From the NCBI RefSeq assembly GCF_029577735.1, contig NZ_JARQTO010000012.1, positions 124,001 through 188,000 on the forward strand: a stretch of DNA of 64,000 bases, given 5' to 3'. This DNA comes from Exercitatus varius (GTDB lineage: Bacteria > Pseudomonadota > Gammaproteobacteria > Enterobacterales > Pasteurellaceae). This document shows, one piece after another, positions 16,250 to 24,766 of the stretch. Under the pieces are notes generated by a model. That model made no database searches and was not told the DNA's origin. It saw only the letters and a program-made list of their open reading frames with translations. A program made the position numbers and the translations under genes. Each line of letters opens with the position of its first letter. The first letter of the stretch is position 1.

Positions 16250-17377
16250 TTATCCTTTCGCTTTTCGCATTTCATCAATAAATTTATCGAATAAATACGC
16301 TACGTCATGCGGGCCCGGGCTGGCTTCCGGGTGTCCTTGGAAGCTGAACGCCGGTTGGTCGGTCAATTCGATGCCTTGCACCGAGTTATCGAATAACGAA
16401 CGATGCGTGACGCGTACGTTTGCCGGCAGGCTGTGTTCGTCCACTTCGAACCCGTGATTTTGGCTGGTGATCATCACTTTTTGCGTATCCAAATCCTGTA
16501 CCGGGTGATTGGCGCCGTGGTGACCGAACGCCATTTTTTTGGTTTTGCCGCCGCTTGCCAAGCCTAATAATTGGTGGCCTAAGCAGATGCCGAATAACGG
16601 TTTTTTACTGGCAAGAATTTTTTGAATGGCTTCAATGGCGTAATCGCAAGGCTCCGGATCGCCGGGTCCGTTAGATAAGAAAACACCGTCCGGATTGAGT
16701 GCGAGCACCTCTTTCGCCGATGTCGTCGCCGGCACTACGGTCAAGTGACAGCCGCGTTGGGCAAGCATGCGGAAAATATTGCGCTTCACCCCGAAATCAT
16801 AGGCCACGACGTTGAATTCCGCCTTTGGCGCTTTCATATAACCCTCGCCCAATTTCCACTCGCCTTCATCCCAACTGTACGGTTTGTCGCAAGTCACTTC
16901 TTTCGCCAGATCCTTGCCTGCCATGGAACCGAAACTTTTGGCTAATTGAAGAGCTTTCGCCTCATCGATTTCGCCCGCCATAATGCAGCCCGCCTGCGCG
17001 CCGTTATCGCGTAAATGGCGGGTTAAACGACGGGTATCGATATCCGCAATAGCCACCACATTATTTTCTTTTAAATAGTCCGAAAGGCTTTGATTGGCGC
17101 GGAAGTTACTGTGAATCATCGGTAAATCGCGAATAATTAAACCGGCTGCGTAAACGCCTTTACTTTCGAGATCTTCCGGATTGGTGCCGGTGTTGCCGAT
17201 GTGAGGATAAGTGAGTGTGACAATTTGTTTAAAATAAGAGGTGTCGGTGAGGATTTCCTGATAGCCGGTCATTGAAGTATTAAAAACCACTTCGCCGATC
17301 GTGTGCCCCGTAGCGCCGATAGAGGTGCCGTGAAAAACGCTGCCATCTGCTAACACAAGAATTGCAGGTTCAGACAT
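16250..17377 (-). CDS. carA: Carbamoyl-phosphate synthase small subunit
   Basis: CarA hydrolyses glutamine and channels ammonia to CarB. The 375-residue protein has the class I glutamine amidotransferase triad: Cys in FGICLGHQLLGLA, and His and Glu in FQGHPEASPGPHD. The N-terminal domain starts ILVLADGSVFHGTSIG. The start at 17377 is chosen because AGGAGAT precedes it and because the residues encoded further upstream (to 17458) are not family-like. It is the first gene of the split car locus, with a likely arginine operator about 220-260 bp upstream. Confidence 0.97.
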   Translation of the reverse strand: MSEPAILVLADGSVFHGTSIGATGHTIGEVVFNTSMTGYQEILTDTSYFKQIVTLTYPHIGNTGTNPEDLESKGVYAAGLIIRDLPMIHSNFRANQSLSDYLKENNVVAIADIDTRRLTRHLRDNGAQAGCIMAGEIDEAKALQLAKSFGSMAGKDLAKEVTCDKPYSWDEGEWKLGEGYMKAPKAEFNVVAYDFGVKRNIFRMLAQRGCHLTVVPATTSAKEVLALNPDGVFLSNGPGDPEPCDYAIEAIQKILASKKPLFGICLGHQLLGLASGGKTKKMAFGHHGANHPVQDLDTQKVMITSQNHGFEVDEHSLPANVRVTHRSLFDNSVQGIELTDQPAFSFQGHPEASPGPHDVAYLFDKFIDEMRKAKG

Positions 17378-17600
17378 AAAATATCTCCTATAAATTGTTG
17401 TTCGGTCGAACACTTGCGAATGTTCATTAACCAAAAATCCCGAAAAAAACCACCGCACTTTTCATGCATTTTGCATGTAATATTGCACGGACATCATAAA
17501 TTTGCAGGATTCGCTGATAAATTTTAGCGCTCGCGGGCTAAATTTTGCCTATTCTAAAGGACATCGGCGCCTGATTCAAGCAAATTCGCAAACGGTTAAC

Positions 17601-17635
17601 TGATTAATTATGCTTTATTTTTGCATAAAAATTCA
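17601..17635. promoter_or_regulatory. Pair of ARG boxes (ArgR operator) upstream of carA
   Basis: TGCATAAAAATTCA (17622-17635) differs from the ARG-box core TGAATNNNNATTCA at one conserved base. A second, weaker box, TGATTAATTATGCT (17601-17614), matches seven of ten. The boxes are exactly 21 bp apart, the spacing of paired 18-bp ARG boxes bound by one ArgR hexamer. The site is 224-258 bp upstream of carA, plausible for an upstream car promoter. It is also about 100 bp upstream of mlaA. Confidence 0.5.
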
Positions 17636-17675
17636 ATTTATAAAATACTATGATGAAAAAAGTGCGGCGAATTAT

Positions 17676-17705
17676 TTGCCAATTCCGGAATAACTCATTT
17701 ACAAT
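17676..17705 (+). promoter_or_regulatory. Probable mlaA promoter
   Basis: TTGCCA (17676-17681) and TACAAT (17700-17705) are 18 bp apart, placing initiation about 25 nt before the mlaA start. Motif match only. The rest of the 358-bp gap holds the ARG boxes and a USS-like GTGCGG. Confidence 0.4.
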
Positions 17706-17735
17706 GCAAAAATTGTTTCAGCACAGGATAACCGT

Positions 17736-18491
17736 ATGAAAAAAATCTCTCTTTTTTTGACCGCACTTTTCAGTGCCGTTGCCCTTGCCGGTTGCAGCAA
17801 CACGTTAGATCCGGTGACGGGCGAGCGAAGCGACCCGCTACAAGGATTTAACCGCACCATGTGGGATTTCAACTACAAAGTGCTTGATCCGTATTTATTG
17901 AAACCTGCCGCCAAAGGCTGGAACGCGCTGCCGGATCCGCTCACTACCGGATTATCCAACGCTGCCAATAACCTTGACGAACCCGTGAGTTTCTTAAACC
18001 GTTTATGGGAAGGCGAAGGGCAAAAAGCCATGGTGCATTTAAATCGTTTTATCATCAACTCCACTTTCGGATTGGGTGGCCTAATCGACTGGGCAAGTTA
18101 CAGCGATCCGCTTAAAATCGAACATCAGCGCAACTTCGGCGACACTCTGGGCAGTTACGGTGTGAACCCTGGCACTTATATTGTATTACCGGTATATAAC
18201 GCGACTACGCCGCGCGAATTAACCGGTGCGTTAGTGGACAACGCTTATACTTATCCGTTCTGGCATTGGGTTGGCGGCGCTTGGTCGTTGGTAAAATATG
18301 GCGTTCAGGAAGTGGATACCCGCGCGAAAGCGATGAATACAAATGCAGAAGCCTTGTTAGAACAATCTGCGGATCCGTACATTACATTCCGTGAGGCTTA
18401 TTACCAAAACTTAGAATACCGCGCCACAGACGGCAATGTGAAAGCAAAAGAAACCGGGCTTTCCGAAGAAGACTTGAACAGCATCGATTAG
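17736..18491 (+). CDS. mlaA: Outer-membrane lipid asymmetry lipoprotein MlaA (VacJ)
   Basis: MlaA sits in the outer membrane and removes misplaced phospholipids from the outer leaflet for return by the Mla pathway. The 251-residue protein has a lipoprotein signal ending ALAGC (Cys20 lipidated). The family core includes DPLQGFNR, LDEPVSF, FGLGGLIDWAS and FGDTLGSYGV. A USS at about 17759 encodes part of the signal peptide (LTALFSA). The next gene, yfbU, follows after 11 bp. Confidence 0.96.
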   Translation: MKKISLFLTALFSAVALAGCSNTLDPVTGERSDPLQGFNRTMWDFNYKVLDPYLLKPAAKGWNALPDPLTTGLSNAANNLDEPVSFLNRLWEGEGQKAMVHLNRFIINSTFGLGGLIDWASYSDPLKIEHQRNFGDTLGSYGVNPGTYIVLPVYNATTPRELTGALVDNAYTYPFWHWVGGAWSLVKYGVQEVDTRAKAMNTNAEALLEQSADPYITFREAYYQNLEYRATDGNVKAKETGLSEEDLNSID

Positions 18492-18502
18492 GAGTAATCA
18501 TT

Positions 18503-18997
18503 ATGGAAATGACCACTACGCAACGTTTGATTTTAGCCAATCAATACAAGCTTATGGGATTGCTTGACCCCGCTAATGCGAAGACCTACGCCCGTTCGGA
18601 AGCCATTGTACGCGGCGGTTTCAGTTTGGAATTGCAAGCGCTGGATAACGAATTCAGCAATCTTTCCGCGGAAGAATGTCAAACCGTGCTTGACACCCTT
18701 GAAATGTATAAAGCGTTGCAGGTGTCTTACAACAATTTAAGCAATAAAACCGAGGTGACGGAACATCGTTTAAAATTTGCCGGTTACTGTGCGGTGCGTG
18801 AGAAAAAATACTTGAATTATTTACGCTTTATCACCGGCACGGAAGGCAAATATCAGGAATTCATGCATTGCGAACACGGTTGCGATTCACAAACACCGAT
18901 GTGGGATAAATACATCAAGATGCTAGATGTCTGGCACGGTTGCCCGCACGGTTATCACTTAAGTATTCAGGAAATTCAGAAGATCCTGAATGCTTAA
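18503..18997 (+). CDS. yfbU: YfbU family protein
   Basis: A 164-residue protein, the same length as E. coli YfbU. The sequence MEMTTTQRLILANQYKLM and the C-terminal region WDKYIKMLDVWHGCPHGY are typical of the family. The role is poorly defined; E. coli YfbU has been linked to cell-death phenotypes. Several Cys and His residues (HCEHGCDS) could bind metal. TAGGAG precedes the ATG. It is co-transcribed with mlaA and ends in a strong terminator. Confidence 0.9.
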   Translation: MEMTTTQRLILANQYKLMGLLDPANAKTYARSEAIVRGGFSLELQALDNEFSNLSAEECQTVLDTLEMYKALQVSYNNLSNKTEVTEHRLKFAGYCAVREKKYLNYLRFITGTEGKYQEFMHCEHGCDSQTPMWDKYIKMLDVWHGCPHGYHLSIQEIQKILNA

Positions 18998-19030
18998 ATT
19001 TCAAATATTAAGTGGATAAACGATTAAGGA

Positions 19031-19057
19031 ACCGAATTCTACGGAATTCGGTTTTTT
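19031..19057 (+). terminator. yfbU terminator
   Basis: ACCGAATTC (19031-19039) pairs with GAATTCGGT (19044-19052) around a 4-nt loop, followed by a T-run to 19057. Confidence 0.9.
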
Positions 19058-19107
19058 ATTATGCCAATGCGTCATGTCGCCGTATGTAATGAATAAGAAA
19101 GCAAAAA

Positions 19108-19138
19108 CCCGTCAGTCTTTCGACTAACGGGCTTTTTT
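19108..19138. terminator. Terminator downstream of tRNA-Asn/Phe
   Basis: CCCGTCAGTC (19108-19117) pairs with GACTAACGGG (19122-19131), with A-runs before and T-runs after. It works in both directions and would end the tRNA-Phe/Asn transcript on the minus strand. Confidence 0.8.
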
Positions 19139-19142
19139 AATA

Positions 19143-19218
19143 TGGCTCCTCCTGCGGGACTCGAACCTGCGACATATGGATTAACAGTCCACCGTTCTAC
19201 CGACTGAACTAAGGAGGA
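19143..19218 (-). tRNA. tRNA-Asn (GTT)
   Basis: This is a complete 76-nt tRNA on the minus strand with acceptor TCCTCCT/AGGAGGA, discriminator G, an encoded CCA and anticodon GTT in loop CTGTTAA. It is second in a pair after tRNA-Phe, with a 5-nt spacer. Confidence 0.97.
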
Positions 19219-19223
19219 AAAGA

Positions 19224-19299
19224 TGGTGCCTCGAGGCGGAATCGAACCACCGACACGGGGATTTTCAATCCCCTGCTCTACCGACTGAGCTATCGAGGC
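19224..19299 (-). tRNA. tRNA-Phe (GAA)
   Basis: This is a complete 76-nt tRNA on the minus strand with acceptor GCCTCGA/TCGAGGC, an encoded CCA and anticodon GAA in loop TTGAAAA. The body closely resembles E. coli tRNA-Phe. It is co-transcribed with tRNA-Asn. Confidence 0.97.
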
Positions 19300-19492
19300 G
19301 TTTAACGCTCACTGCGTCAACACGGGGCGTATTAAACCGTATTTCAGACCTGAGGTCAACACTTATTTCTTAAAATAATATAAAAAAAATGCCGTTTGAT
19401 TGTTTAACAGGCAAAAAGAATAAAAACCGGTCAGGATTTGGTTAAAATTTATCGCTGTGTCGAAAACAAAGGGTTCTGTCCGCCTTTATGTA

Positions 19493-19599
19493 AAAAACGA
19501 TCGTTTTTTATGCGTAATCGCCGGTGCGACTAGTTATGCCTTCGCCACCGTTGGCAAAGCCAACGTTCAAAAAACGTTGCTTTTTTTGACCGCACTTTT
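19493..19599 (-). repeat. Dispersed USS-linked intergenic repeat, copy B
   Basis: This is the inverted second copy of the element at 8158-8268: a USS, GCAACGTTTTTTGAAC, the core CGCACCGGCGATTACGCAT, and a terminal hairpin. It fills most of the gap between tRNA-Phe and mltC; the rest of that gap (19300-19490) shows nothing recognisable beyond the tRNA promoter region. Confidence 0.8.
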
Positions 19600-19605
19600 G
19601 TAATA

Positions 19606-19640
19606 AAAAATCCTTACGGCGATATACCGTAAGGATTTTT
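19606..19640. terminator. mltC terminator
   Basis: A 14-bp perfect stem (19606-19619 with 19627-19640) and 7-nt loop, with A/T-runs on both ends, lies 16 bp after the mltC stop. Confidence 0.88.
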
Positions 19641-19655
19641 GCGATACTCTCAGAC

Positions 19656-20732
19656 TTATCTCGCGCGACGGTAACTGCGCTGCGCTTTATCCACTTTCAC
19701 CAGATAGTTTCTGGCCTGTGCCGACGGATGGCTGGTGGTTAAAATGCGATAAATCTGTTCAGGCTGCATTTTATTGATGAGATAAATAGCTTCATCCGGA
19801 TCATCGCTGAATACCCGTAACACGGCGCCCGCGCCGCTGTTATAAGCCGAAATCATGGCGTAACGCATAGAAGTCGGATTCTGAATGCCGGCCAGATATT
19901 CGTTTCTCAGCAACCACAAATAAGATGTGCCCGCATCTACGTTTTGAGCCGGATCAAATAAATAACTCTTACTCGGTTGACCGCTGCGACCTTTCATCTT
20001 GAACACGTCACGTCCGGCGGAATGCGGTACCACCTGCATCAAACCGATCGCATTGGCGTAACTGATTGCGTACGGGTTGAAACTGGATTCCGTTTGCATA
20101 ATCCCCAGAATCAGGCTTTCGTCAATGTCGTATTGGCGCGCCGCTTTGCGAACGAACGGCAGGTATTTTCTCGCACGGATATTTACGTGATTCGCAATCA
20201 TTTGAATGGAAACGAATTGTACGGTGCGTCCGTTGCTTAAACGACGTTGTTGTAATTTATTCTGAATCAGATAAGTGGCGAAGTTATTCGCGACATTCAC
20301 ATCCGTAATAGCCTGTCCGTAGTTATTCACCACCTGTCCTACCAGGAACGGGCGGGAACTGATCGGCGTATCGCCCGAGGCGAATAAATCAATGCCTCTG
20401 GCATCGGAACCCATCAATAACGTATGAACGATAGCGCTGTGCAGGCGATTAACATCCGCCAAAGTTTCAATCGTGATTACCCCTTCGTCGAAGCTGATGT
20501 GACTACGAGTATAATAACTGTCGTTATATTTTACGTAATCTTTACGACTTGCCACCAACAGTTCGTTCACACCCCAAATCTGGTCGATATTCTGTGAGAA
20601 CTGCCCGGTCAGCAAATCCAGTCCGTGGGTATCTTTGGCAAACACATCGTCGTAATTCGCACGATCCGACGAACAGGCGTATAAAAACGGAACAATCGCT
20701 AAAATCAGTAATTTTTTTAACGTAATCTTCAT
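19656..20732 (-). CDS. mltC: Membrane-bound lytic murein transglycosylase C
   Basis: MltC is an outer-membrane lipoprotein that cleaves peptidoglycan glycan strands and forms 1,6-anhydromuramyl ends. The 358-residue protein has lipobox LYAC (Cys20), an N-terminal DUF3393-type region and a C-terminal SLT domain. The catalytic Glu is in GIMQTESSFNPYAIS, followed by GLMQVVP and AYNSGAGAV. It is third in a minus-strand operon mutY-yggX-mltC, the same order as in E. coli. Confidence 0.96.
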   Translation of the reverse strand: MKITLKKLLILAIVPFLYACSSDRANYDDVFAKDTHGLDLLTGQFSQNIDQIWGVNELLVASRKDYVKYNDSYYTRSHISFDEGVITIETLADVNRLHSAIVHTLLMGSDARGIDLFASGDTPISSRPFLVGQVVNNYGQAITDVNVANNFATYLIQNKLQQRRLSNGRTVQFVSIQMIANHVNIRARKYLPFVRKAARQYDIDESLILGIMQTESSFNPYAISYANAIGLMQVVPHSAGRDVFKMKGRSGQPSKSYLFDPAQNVDAGTSYLWLLRNEYLAGIQNPTSMRYAMISAYNSGAGAVLRVFSDDPDEAIYLINKMQPEQIYRILTTSHPSAQARNYLVKVDKAQRSYRRAR

Positions 20733-20741
20733 ATTTTCAAA

Positions 20742-21014
20742 TTATTTTTCCGGTGGAACATAGCCTTCGATATGCACGTCTTTGCCTTCAAACAAAAAAT
20801 TCACCATTTCCCGTTCAAGCATCTGACGATGTTCGGCATTCATCATATTCAGTTTTTTCTCGTTTACCAACATGGTTTGTTTTTTCAACCAATCGCTCCA
20901 GGCTTGTTTACTGATATGCTCAAAAATACGCTTGCCCAATTCGCCCGGATATAACTGAAAATCCAGACCTTCTGCTTCTTTCTTTAAATATTCGCAGAAT
21001 ACGGTTCTAGCCAT
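20742..21014 (-). CDS. yggX: YggX family Fe(II)-trafficking / oxidative damage protection protein
   Basis: A 90-residue protein beginning MARTVFCEYLKKEAEGLDF, with the conserved Cys7 of the YggX family. In enterics it protects Fe-S enzymes from oxidative damage and aids iron handling. It overlaps the end of mutY by 8 bp, and its partner MutY is itself an Fe-S enzyme. Translational coupling is likely. Confidence 0.95.
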   Translation of the reverse strand: MARTVFCEYLKKEAEGLDFQLYPGELGKRIFEHISKQAWSDWLKKQTMLVNEKKLNMMNAEHRQMLEREMVNFLFEGKDVHIEGYVPPEK

Positions 21015-22128
21015 GACTATGTCCTTTTTTAAATTGAAGTAATAAATTTTTGACGGGGGTTGCTAACCCGATTAGATCAGGATTTCGCAAATCATACCAA
21101 TATTTGACCGCACTTGATACCGAAGATTGATATTCCCGCGGATTTTCTTCGATTTTTTTCCAATCACTGCGATCTTCGTCACGTTTTTTCGGTGTAAGTT
21201 CAGCATAAATAGGATAAATATCCAAATGAAAATGACTGAAAGTATGGCGAAATCCCGCCCACTCCTGATATGTCGTCACGCCCTGTCGGCGCAGATAAGC
21301 CAACAACGCGGATTTGCTGTCGAACTGAGGAAAACAATAAAGCCCGCCCCACAGTCCCGCCTTCGGACGCTGTTCCAAAGCGATCTTGCCGTCCCGTTCC
21401 AATAAGAGAAAATATCCCTTTCGTTGCGGTAAATTTTTCTTCGGTTTTTTCGCCGGATAATCTTTCCACGCCTCCGTTAAATGCGCGCCGCATTTTTCGC
21501 GCAACGGGCAAAGATCGCATTTCGGCTTGGAACGCGTGCACACTAAAGCGCCGATATCCATCATCGCCTGATTAAAATCCGCGCTTCGATCACAAGGCGT
21601 TACCTCGGCACTTAACGCCCATAGCCGGTTTTCCACTTTTTTATCGCTCGCCCGGCCTTCAACCAAAAAATAACGGGACAACACCCGCTTCACATTGCCG
21701 TCTAAAATCGGATAAGGCTGACCGAGTACGGAAGACAAAATCGCACCGGCGGTGCTACGCCCGATGCCCGCCAGCGCCAGCACCCGTTCAAATTCCGTCG
21801 GAAATTCGCCCTGAAATTCGTCCCGAATCTGTTGCGCCGCTTTATGCAAATTCCGGGCGCGGGCGTAATAGCCCAATCCCGTCCACAAATGCAGAACTTC
21901 ATCCAGCGAAGCGTCCGCAAGTGCGGTCACATTCGGAAAAGTTTTGATAAACCGTTCAAAATAAGGGATCACCGTCGCCACCTGCGTTTGCTGTAACATC
22001 ACTTCCGACAGCCACACGCCGTACAGCGTTTTCTTTTGCTGCCACGGCAAATGTTTGCGTCCGAATTGATCAAACCAGGCGAGCACGGCGGAAGCAAAAG
22101 GCGAAGATGAAGACGAGCGGGCTTGCAT
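21007..22128 (-). CDS. mutY: A/G-specific adenine DNA glycosylase
   Basis: MutY removes adenine mispaired with 8-oxoguanine or guanine. The 373-residue protein has the catalytic Glu segment LSEVMLQQTQVATV, the helix-hairpin-helix LAGIGRSTAGAIL, and Asp in PILDGNVKRVLSR. The Fe-S ligands follow the pattern C-X6-C-X2-C-X5-C (CTRSKPKCDLCPLREKC). A C-terminal NUDIX-like domain recognises 8-oxoG. A USS is read in frame as VTALA near 21919. Confidence 0.96.
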   Translation of the reverse strand: MQARSSSSSPFASAVLAWFDQFGRKHLPWQQKKTLYGVWLSEVMLQQTQVATVIPYFERFIKTFPNVTALADASLDEVLHLWTGLGYYARARNLHKAAQQIRDEFQGEFPTEFERVLALAGIGRSTAGAILSSVLGQPYPILDGNVKRVLSRYFLVEGRASDKKVENRLWALSAEVTPCDRSADFNQAMMDIGALVCTRSKPKCDLCPLREKCGAHLTEAWKDYPAKKPKKNLPQRKGYFLLLERDGKIALEQRPKAGLWGGLYCFPQFDSKSALLAYLRRQGVTTYQEWAGFRHTFSHFHLDIYPIYAELTPKKRDEDRSDWKKIEENPREYQSSVSSAVKYWYDLRNPDLIGLATPVKNLLLQFKKGHSHG

Positions 22129-22252
22129 AAAAATCCTAGAATAATAAAAAGATTGAAAATTCTAACACAGCTATTCAAACGAATAAAACGTGAAAAAATT
22201 TGACCGCACTTTTAAAACCACGGCAAAAACCGTATAATCCTCCGCCAATTTA

Positions 22253-23029
22253 ATGATCACGAAAACACTTATGACAGAACCCAAAATCACTCTTGCCGAT
22301 AAAAAACGAAAAACCGTTGAAACCGCCGAATTTACCGAAGACGGACGTTATAAACGCAAAGTGCGCAGTTTCGTCCTGCGCACCGGGCGTTTAAGCGAAT
22401 TTCAACGTCAAATGATGAATGATAACTGGGCGGATTACGGCCTGGATTATCAACCCGAACCCTTTGATTTTCCTGCTATTTACGGCAATCGGCAACCGGT
22501 GATTGTGGAAATAGGTTTCGGTATGGGCAAATCCTTAGTGGAAATGGCGGAACAAAATCCCGATAAAAATTATCTCGGCATTGAGGTGCATACGCCGGGC
22601 GTGGGCGCCTGTCTGGCGTACGCGATAGAAAAAGGGGTGAAAAACCTGCGCGTCATTTGCCACGATGCCACGGAAATCCTGCGCGATTGCATCACCGATC
22701 ATTCTCTTGGCGGACTGCAATTGTTTTTTCCCGATCCCTGGCATAAAACAAAACATCATAAACGTCGCATCGTACAGCCGTATTTTGTAGAAACCGTGGC
22801 GAAAAAACTGGCGCCCGGCGGTTTCATTCATTTCGCCACCGACTGGGAAAATTATGCCGAACATATGCTGGACGTGTTACAATCCCTACAAAGTGCGGTC
22901 GGAATTCGTAACGTTTCTGCAACCGGCAATTTCATCCCTCGTCCCGATTTTCGTCCGTTAACCAAATTCGAACGGCGCGGACAGCAACTCGGACACGGCG
23001 TTTGGGATTTATATTTCGTCAAAAATTAA
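22253..23029 (+). CDS. trmB: tRNA (guanine-N7)-methyltransferase
   Basis: TrmB makes m7G46 in tRNA. The protein has 258 residues from the ATG at 22253, or 252 from the ATG at 22271; neither has a strong ribosome site. The SAM-binding motif is VEIGFGMGKSL, and the catalytic region is LFFPDPWHKTKHHKRR. The C-terminal TKFERRGQQLGHGVWDL is conserved. It is followed 23 bp later by yggL, as in E. coli, and is divergent from mutY, also as in E. coli. Confidence 0.95.
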   Translation: MITKTLMTEPKITLADKKRKTVETAEFTEDGRYKRKVRSFVLRTGRLSEFQRQMMNDNWADYGLDYQPEPFDFPAIYGNRQPVIVEIGFGMGKSLVEMAEQNPDKNYLGIEVHTPGVGACLAYAIEKGVKNLRVICHDATEILRDCITDHSLGGLQLFFPDPWHKTKHHKRRIVQPYFVETVAKKLAPGGFIHFATDWENYAEHMLDVLQSLQSAVGIRNVSATGNFIPRPDFRPLTKFERRGQQLGHGVWDLYFVKN

Positions 23030-23052
23030 CCGCCACACAATAGGAGAATATT

Positions 23053-23397
23053 ATGGCTATCAAACGTAATGCGCGACAACGTAAAAAAATGCACTTGGCT
23101 GAATTCCAGGAACTGGGTTTCTTAGTGAACTGGCAATTTGCGGAAGGCACCGCGATTGAAACCGTTGACGAAGTGGTGGATCGCTTTATCCGCGAAGTTA
23201 TCCAACCGAACGGTCTGGCTTATGAAGGTAGCGGCTACTTACACTGGGAAGGCTTGGTTTGCCTGGAAAAATTAGGGAAATGCAACGAATCTCACCGCAA
23301 ATTAATCAAAGACTGGTTGGAAGCGAACGGCGTTCAACAGATCGAAATCAGCGAATTATTCGATATTTGGTGGGATTATCCGGTGAAAAACGCCTAA
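23053..23397 (+). CDS. yggL: YggL family (DUF469) protein
   Basis: A 114-residue protein with the family signature MAIKRNARQRKKMHLAEFQELGF and a C-terminal FDIWWDYP. YggL binds the 50S subunit in E. coli; its role is not settled. TAGGAG precedes the start. It is the last gene after trmB and ends at a strong terminator. Confidence 0.93.
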   Translation: MAIKRNARQRKKMHLAEFQELGFLVNWQFAEGTAIETVDEVVDRFIREVIQPNGLAYEGSGYLHWEGLVCLEKLGKCNESHRKLIKDWLEANGVQQIEISELFDIWWDYPVKNA

Positions 23398-23420
23398 TTC
23401 CGCAGAGATCCACGACAAAA

Positions 23421-23447
23421 AACAGCACGCAAGGTGCTGTTTTTTTT
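23421..23447 (+). terminator. yggL terminator
   Basis: AACAGCAC (23421-23428) pairs with GTGCTGTT (23434-23441) and is followed by a T-run to 23447. Upstream A residues make it usable from both sides by the convergent gene at 23455. Confidence 0.88.
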
Positions 23448-23454
23448 ACGGTTT

Positions 23455-24696
23455 TTATGATTTCGATTCTGGCCGTTCCAACATCGAATGTAGTACAAAA
23501 ACCAGAAAGAAATAGAACATTTGCGTGGCGTGCAACGAGAAAAACGCTTCGCTCATGCCGTAAAACAACACCGCTACCACATGCACAACGCCTAACGCAC
23601 CGATCGTTTGCTGAGCAAAATCCGTTGATTTCGCCCCCCGCCAGAATCCACGTAAAGGCACAAAAAATATTGCCAGCAGCGATAACAAACCGAAAATCCC
23701 GTTTTTTGCTAAATTTTCCAGATAAAGATTATGCGCATGGCCGTAAATACTGGCGGATTTCGCCATTTTGCCTTCCGCCGCATATTTTTCGAAATGGGTT
23801 TTGAATCCGGCTTCACCCGCGCCGGCCAGCGGATGTTCCTGCGCCATCATTAATGCGCCTTTCCACATTTCAAAACGCGCACCGATAGAGGTGTTCGGGT
23901 TATTTTTCTCGAAATAATTCACAATATCGCTATGCGCCTGATAAATGCGCTGACTCACCTGAGTTTGCGGAATCATAAATAATGCAACGGCTCCGGCTAC
24001 CACCAAGGTGCACAAACCGGCAATAAATTTTCCGGAAAGCTGCCGACGGAAAATATAAAACAGCGCAATCAGTACCGGCGGCAAACTAATCCAACCGCCG
24101 CGCGCCGTAGACAGCACGCTGGCGCCCAAACCGGCGAGGATGCCCAGCACGCAAAGTGCGGTCAAAATTTTTTGTTTTTTCTTCAGCGCATAAAAGAACA
24201 AAGGAAAAGACAACCAACCCAGCGACAACGCCATGTCGCCGGCCTGAATATGAATCATACTGCCGAAAGGCAAGCGCAAACCGAGATACAAGCGATCATA
24301 GGCGGCAACGGCAAACCCGATTACGGCGCTGCCCGGAATGGCAAAAAATAAAGCGTTAAGGCGAATTTTAAATCTCCGCAGCAGGAAATACGCCGGTAAA
24401 AACGCCAATAACTGGCTCACCACATCCACATGACGCCAACGATCATCATGGAAGCCAAAGGTTATTAAACGAACGATAATATAAAACAATAAGGCGTAGC
24501 AAAACCATTTATCCTCTTTCGTTAAGGAAAAGGTTTGCTTGTTTTTCAAAACAATCAGACTATACGCCAATCCTAACAACGCTAAAGCAATAAACGCAGC
24601 ATTATGCACGGGTTTAAGGATAAAAACGGTCAAAATATACACTGCCGTGAGCACATTCACCCAAACCGGCAATTTTTCAAATCGAAACAGTTGCAT
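23455..24696 (-). CDS. O-antigen ligase / polymerase family membrane protein
   Basis: A 413-residue polytopic protein with about ten hydrophobic segments and the Wzy/WaaL-family periplasmic loop (residues about 240-320). That loop contains STARGGW before it and the conserved YGHAHNLYLENLAKNG within it. WaaL ligases join O-antigen to lipid A-core; in Pasteurellaceae the relatives modify short lipooligosaccharide. The start is set at 24696, with GGGA upstream. A longer frame to 24729 would begin with GTG inside the terminator of fbaA. A USS is read in frame as LTALC. Confidence 0.82.
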   Translation of the reverse strand: MQLFRFEKLPVWVNVLTAVYILTVFILKPVHNAAFIALALLGLAYSLIVLKNKQTFSLTKEDKWFCYALLFYIIVRLITFGFHDDRWRHVDVVSQLLAFLPAYFLLRRFKIRLNALFFAIPGSAVIGFAVAAYDRLYLGLRLPFGSMIHIQAGDMALSLGWLSFPLFFYALKKKQKILTALCVLGILAGLGASVLSTARGGWISLPPVLIALFYIFRRQLSGKFIAGLCTLVVAGAVALFMIPQTQVSQRIYQAHSDIVNYFEKNNPNTSIGARFEMWKGALMMAQEHPLAGAGEAGFKTHFEKYAAEGKMAKSASIYGHAHNLYLENLAKNGIFGLLSLLAIFFVPLRGFWRGAKSTDFAQQTIGALGVVHVVAVLFYGMSEAFFSLHATQMFYFFLVFVLHSMLERPESKS

Positions 24697-24717
24697 AACG
24701 GATCCCGTAAGACAAAT

Positions 24718-24742
24718 AAAAAACCGCACAATAAAGTGCGGT
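24718..24742 (-). terminator. fbaA terminator made of inverted USS arms
   Basis: ACCGCAC (24723-24729) and GTGCGGT (24736-24742) pair around a 6-nt loop, with a T-run on the minus strand (24718-24722). It ends the pgk-fbaA transcript before the ligase gene. Confidence 0.8.
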
Positions 24743-24766
24743 CTTATTTTAACTGATTTTTAACGA

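Noticed and set aside
24697..24729. Longer N-terminus for the O-antigen ligase starting with GTG
   Set aside because: The extension would begin inside the USS-arm terminator of fbaA and has no ribosome site; MQLF at 24696 fits better.
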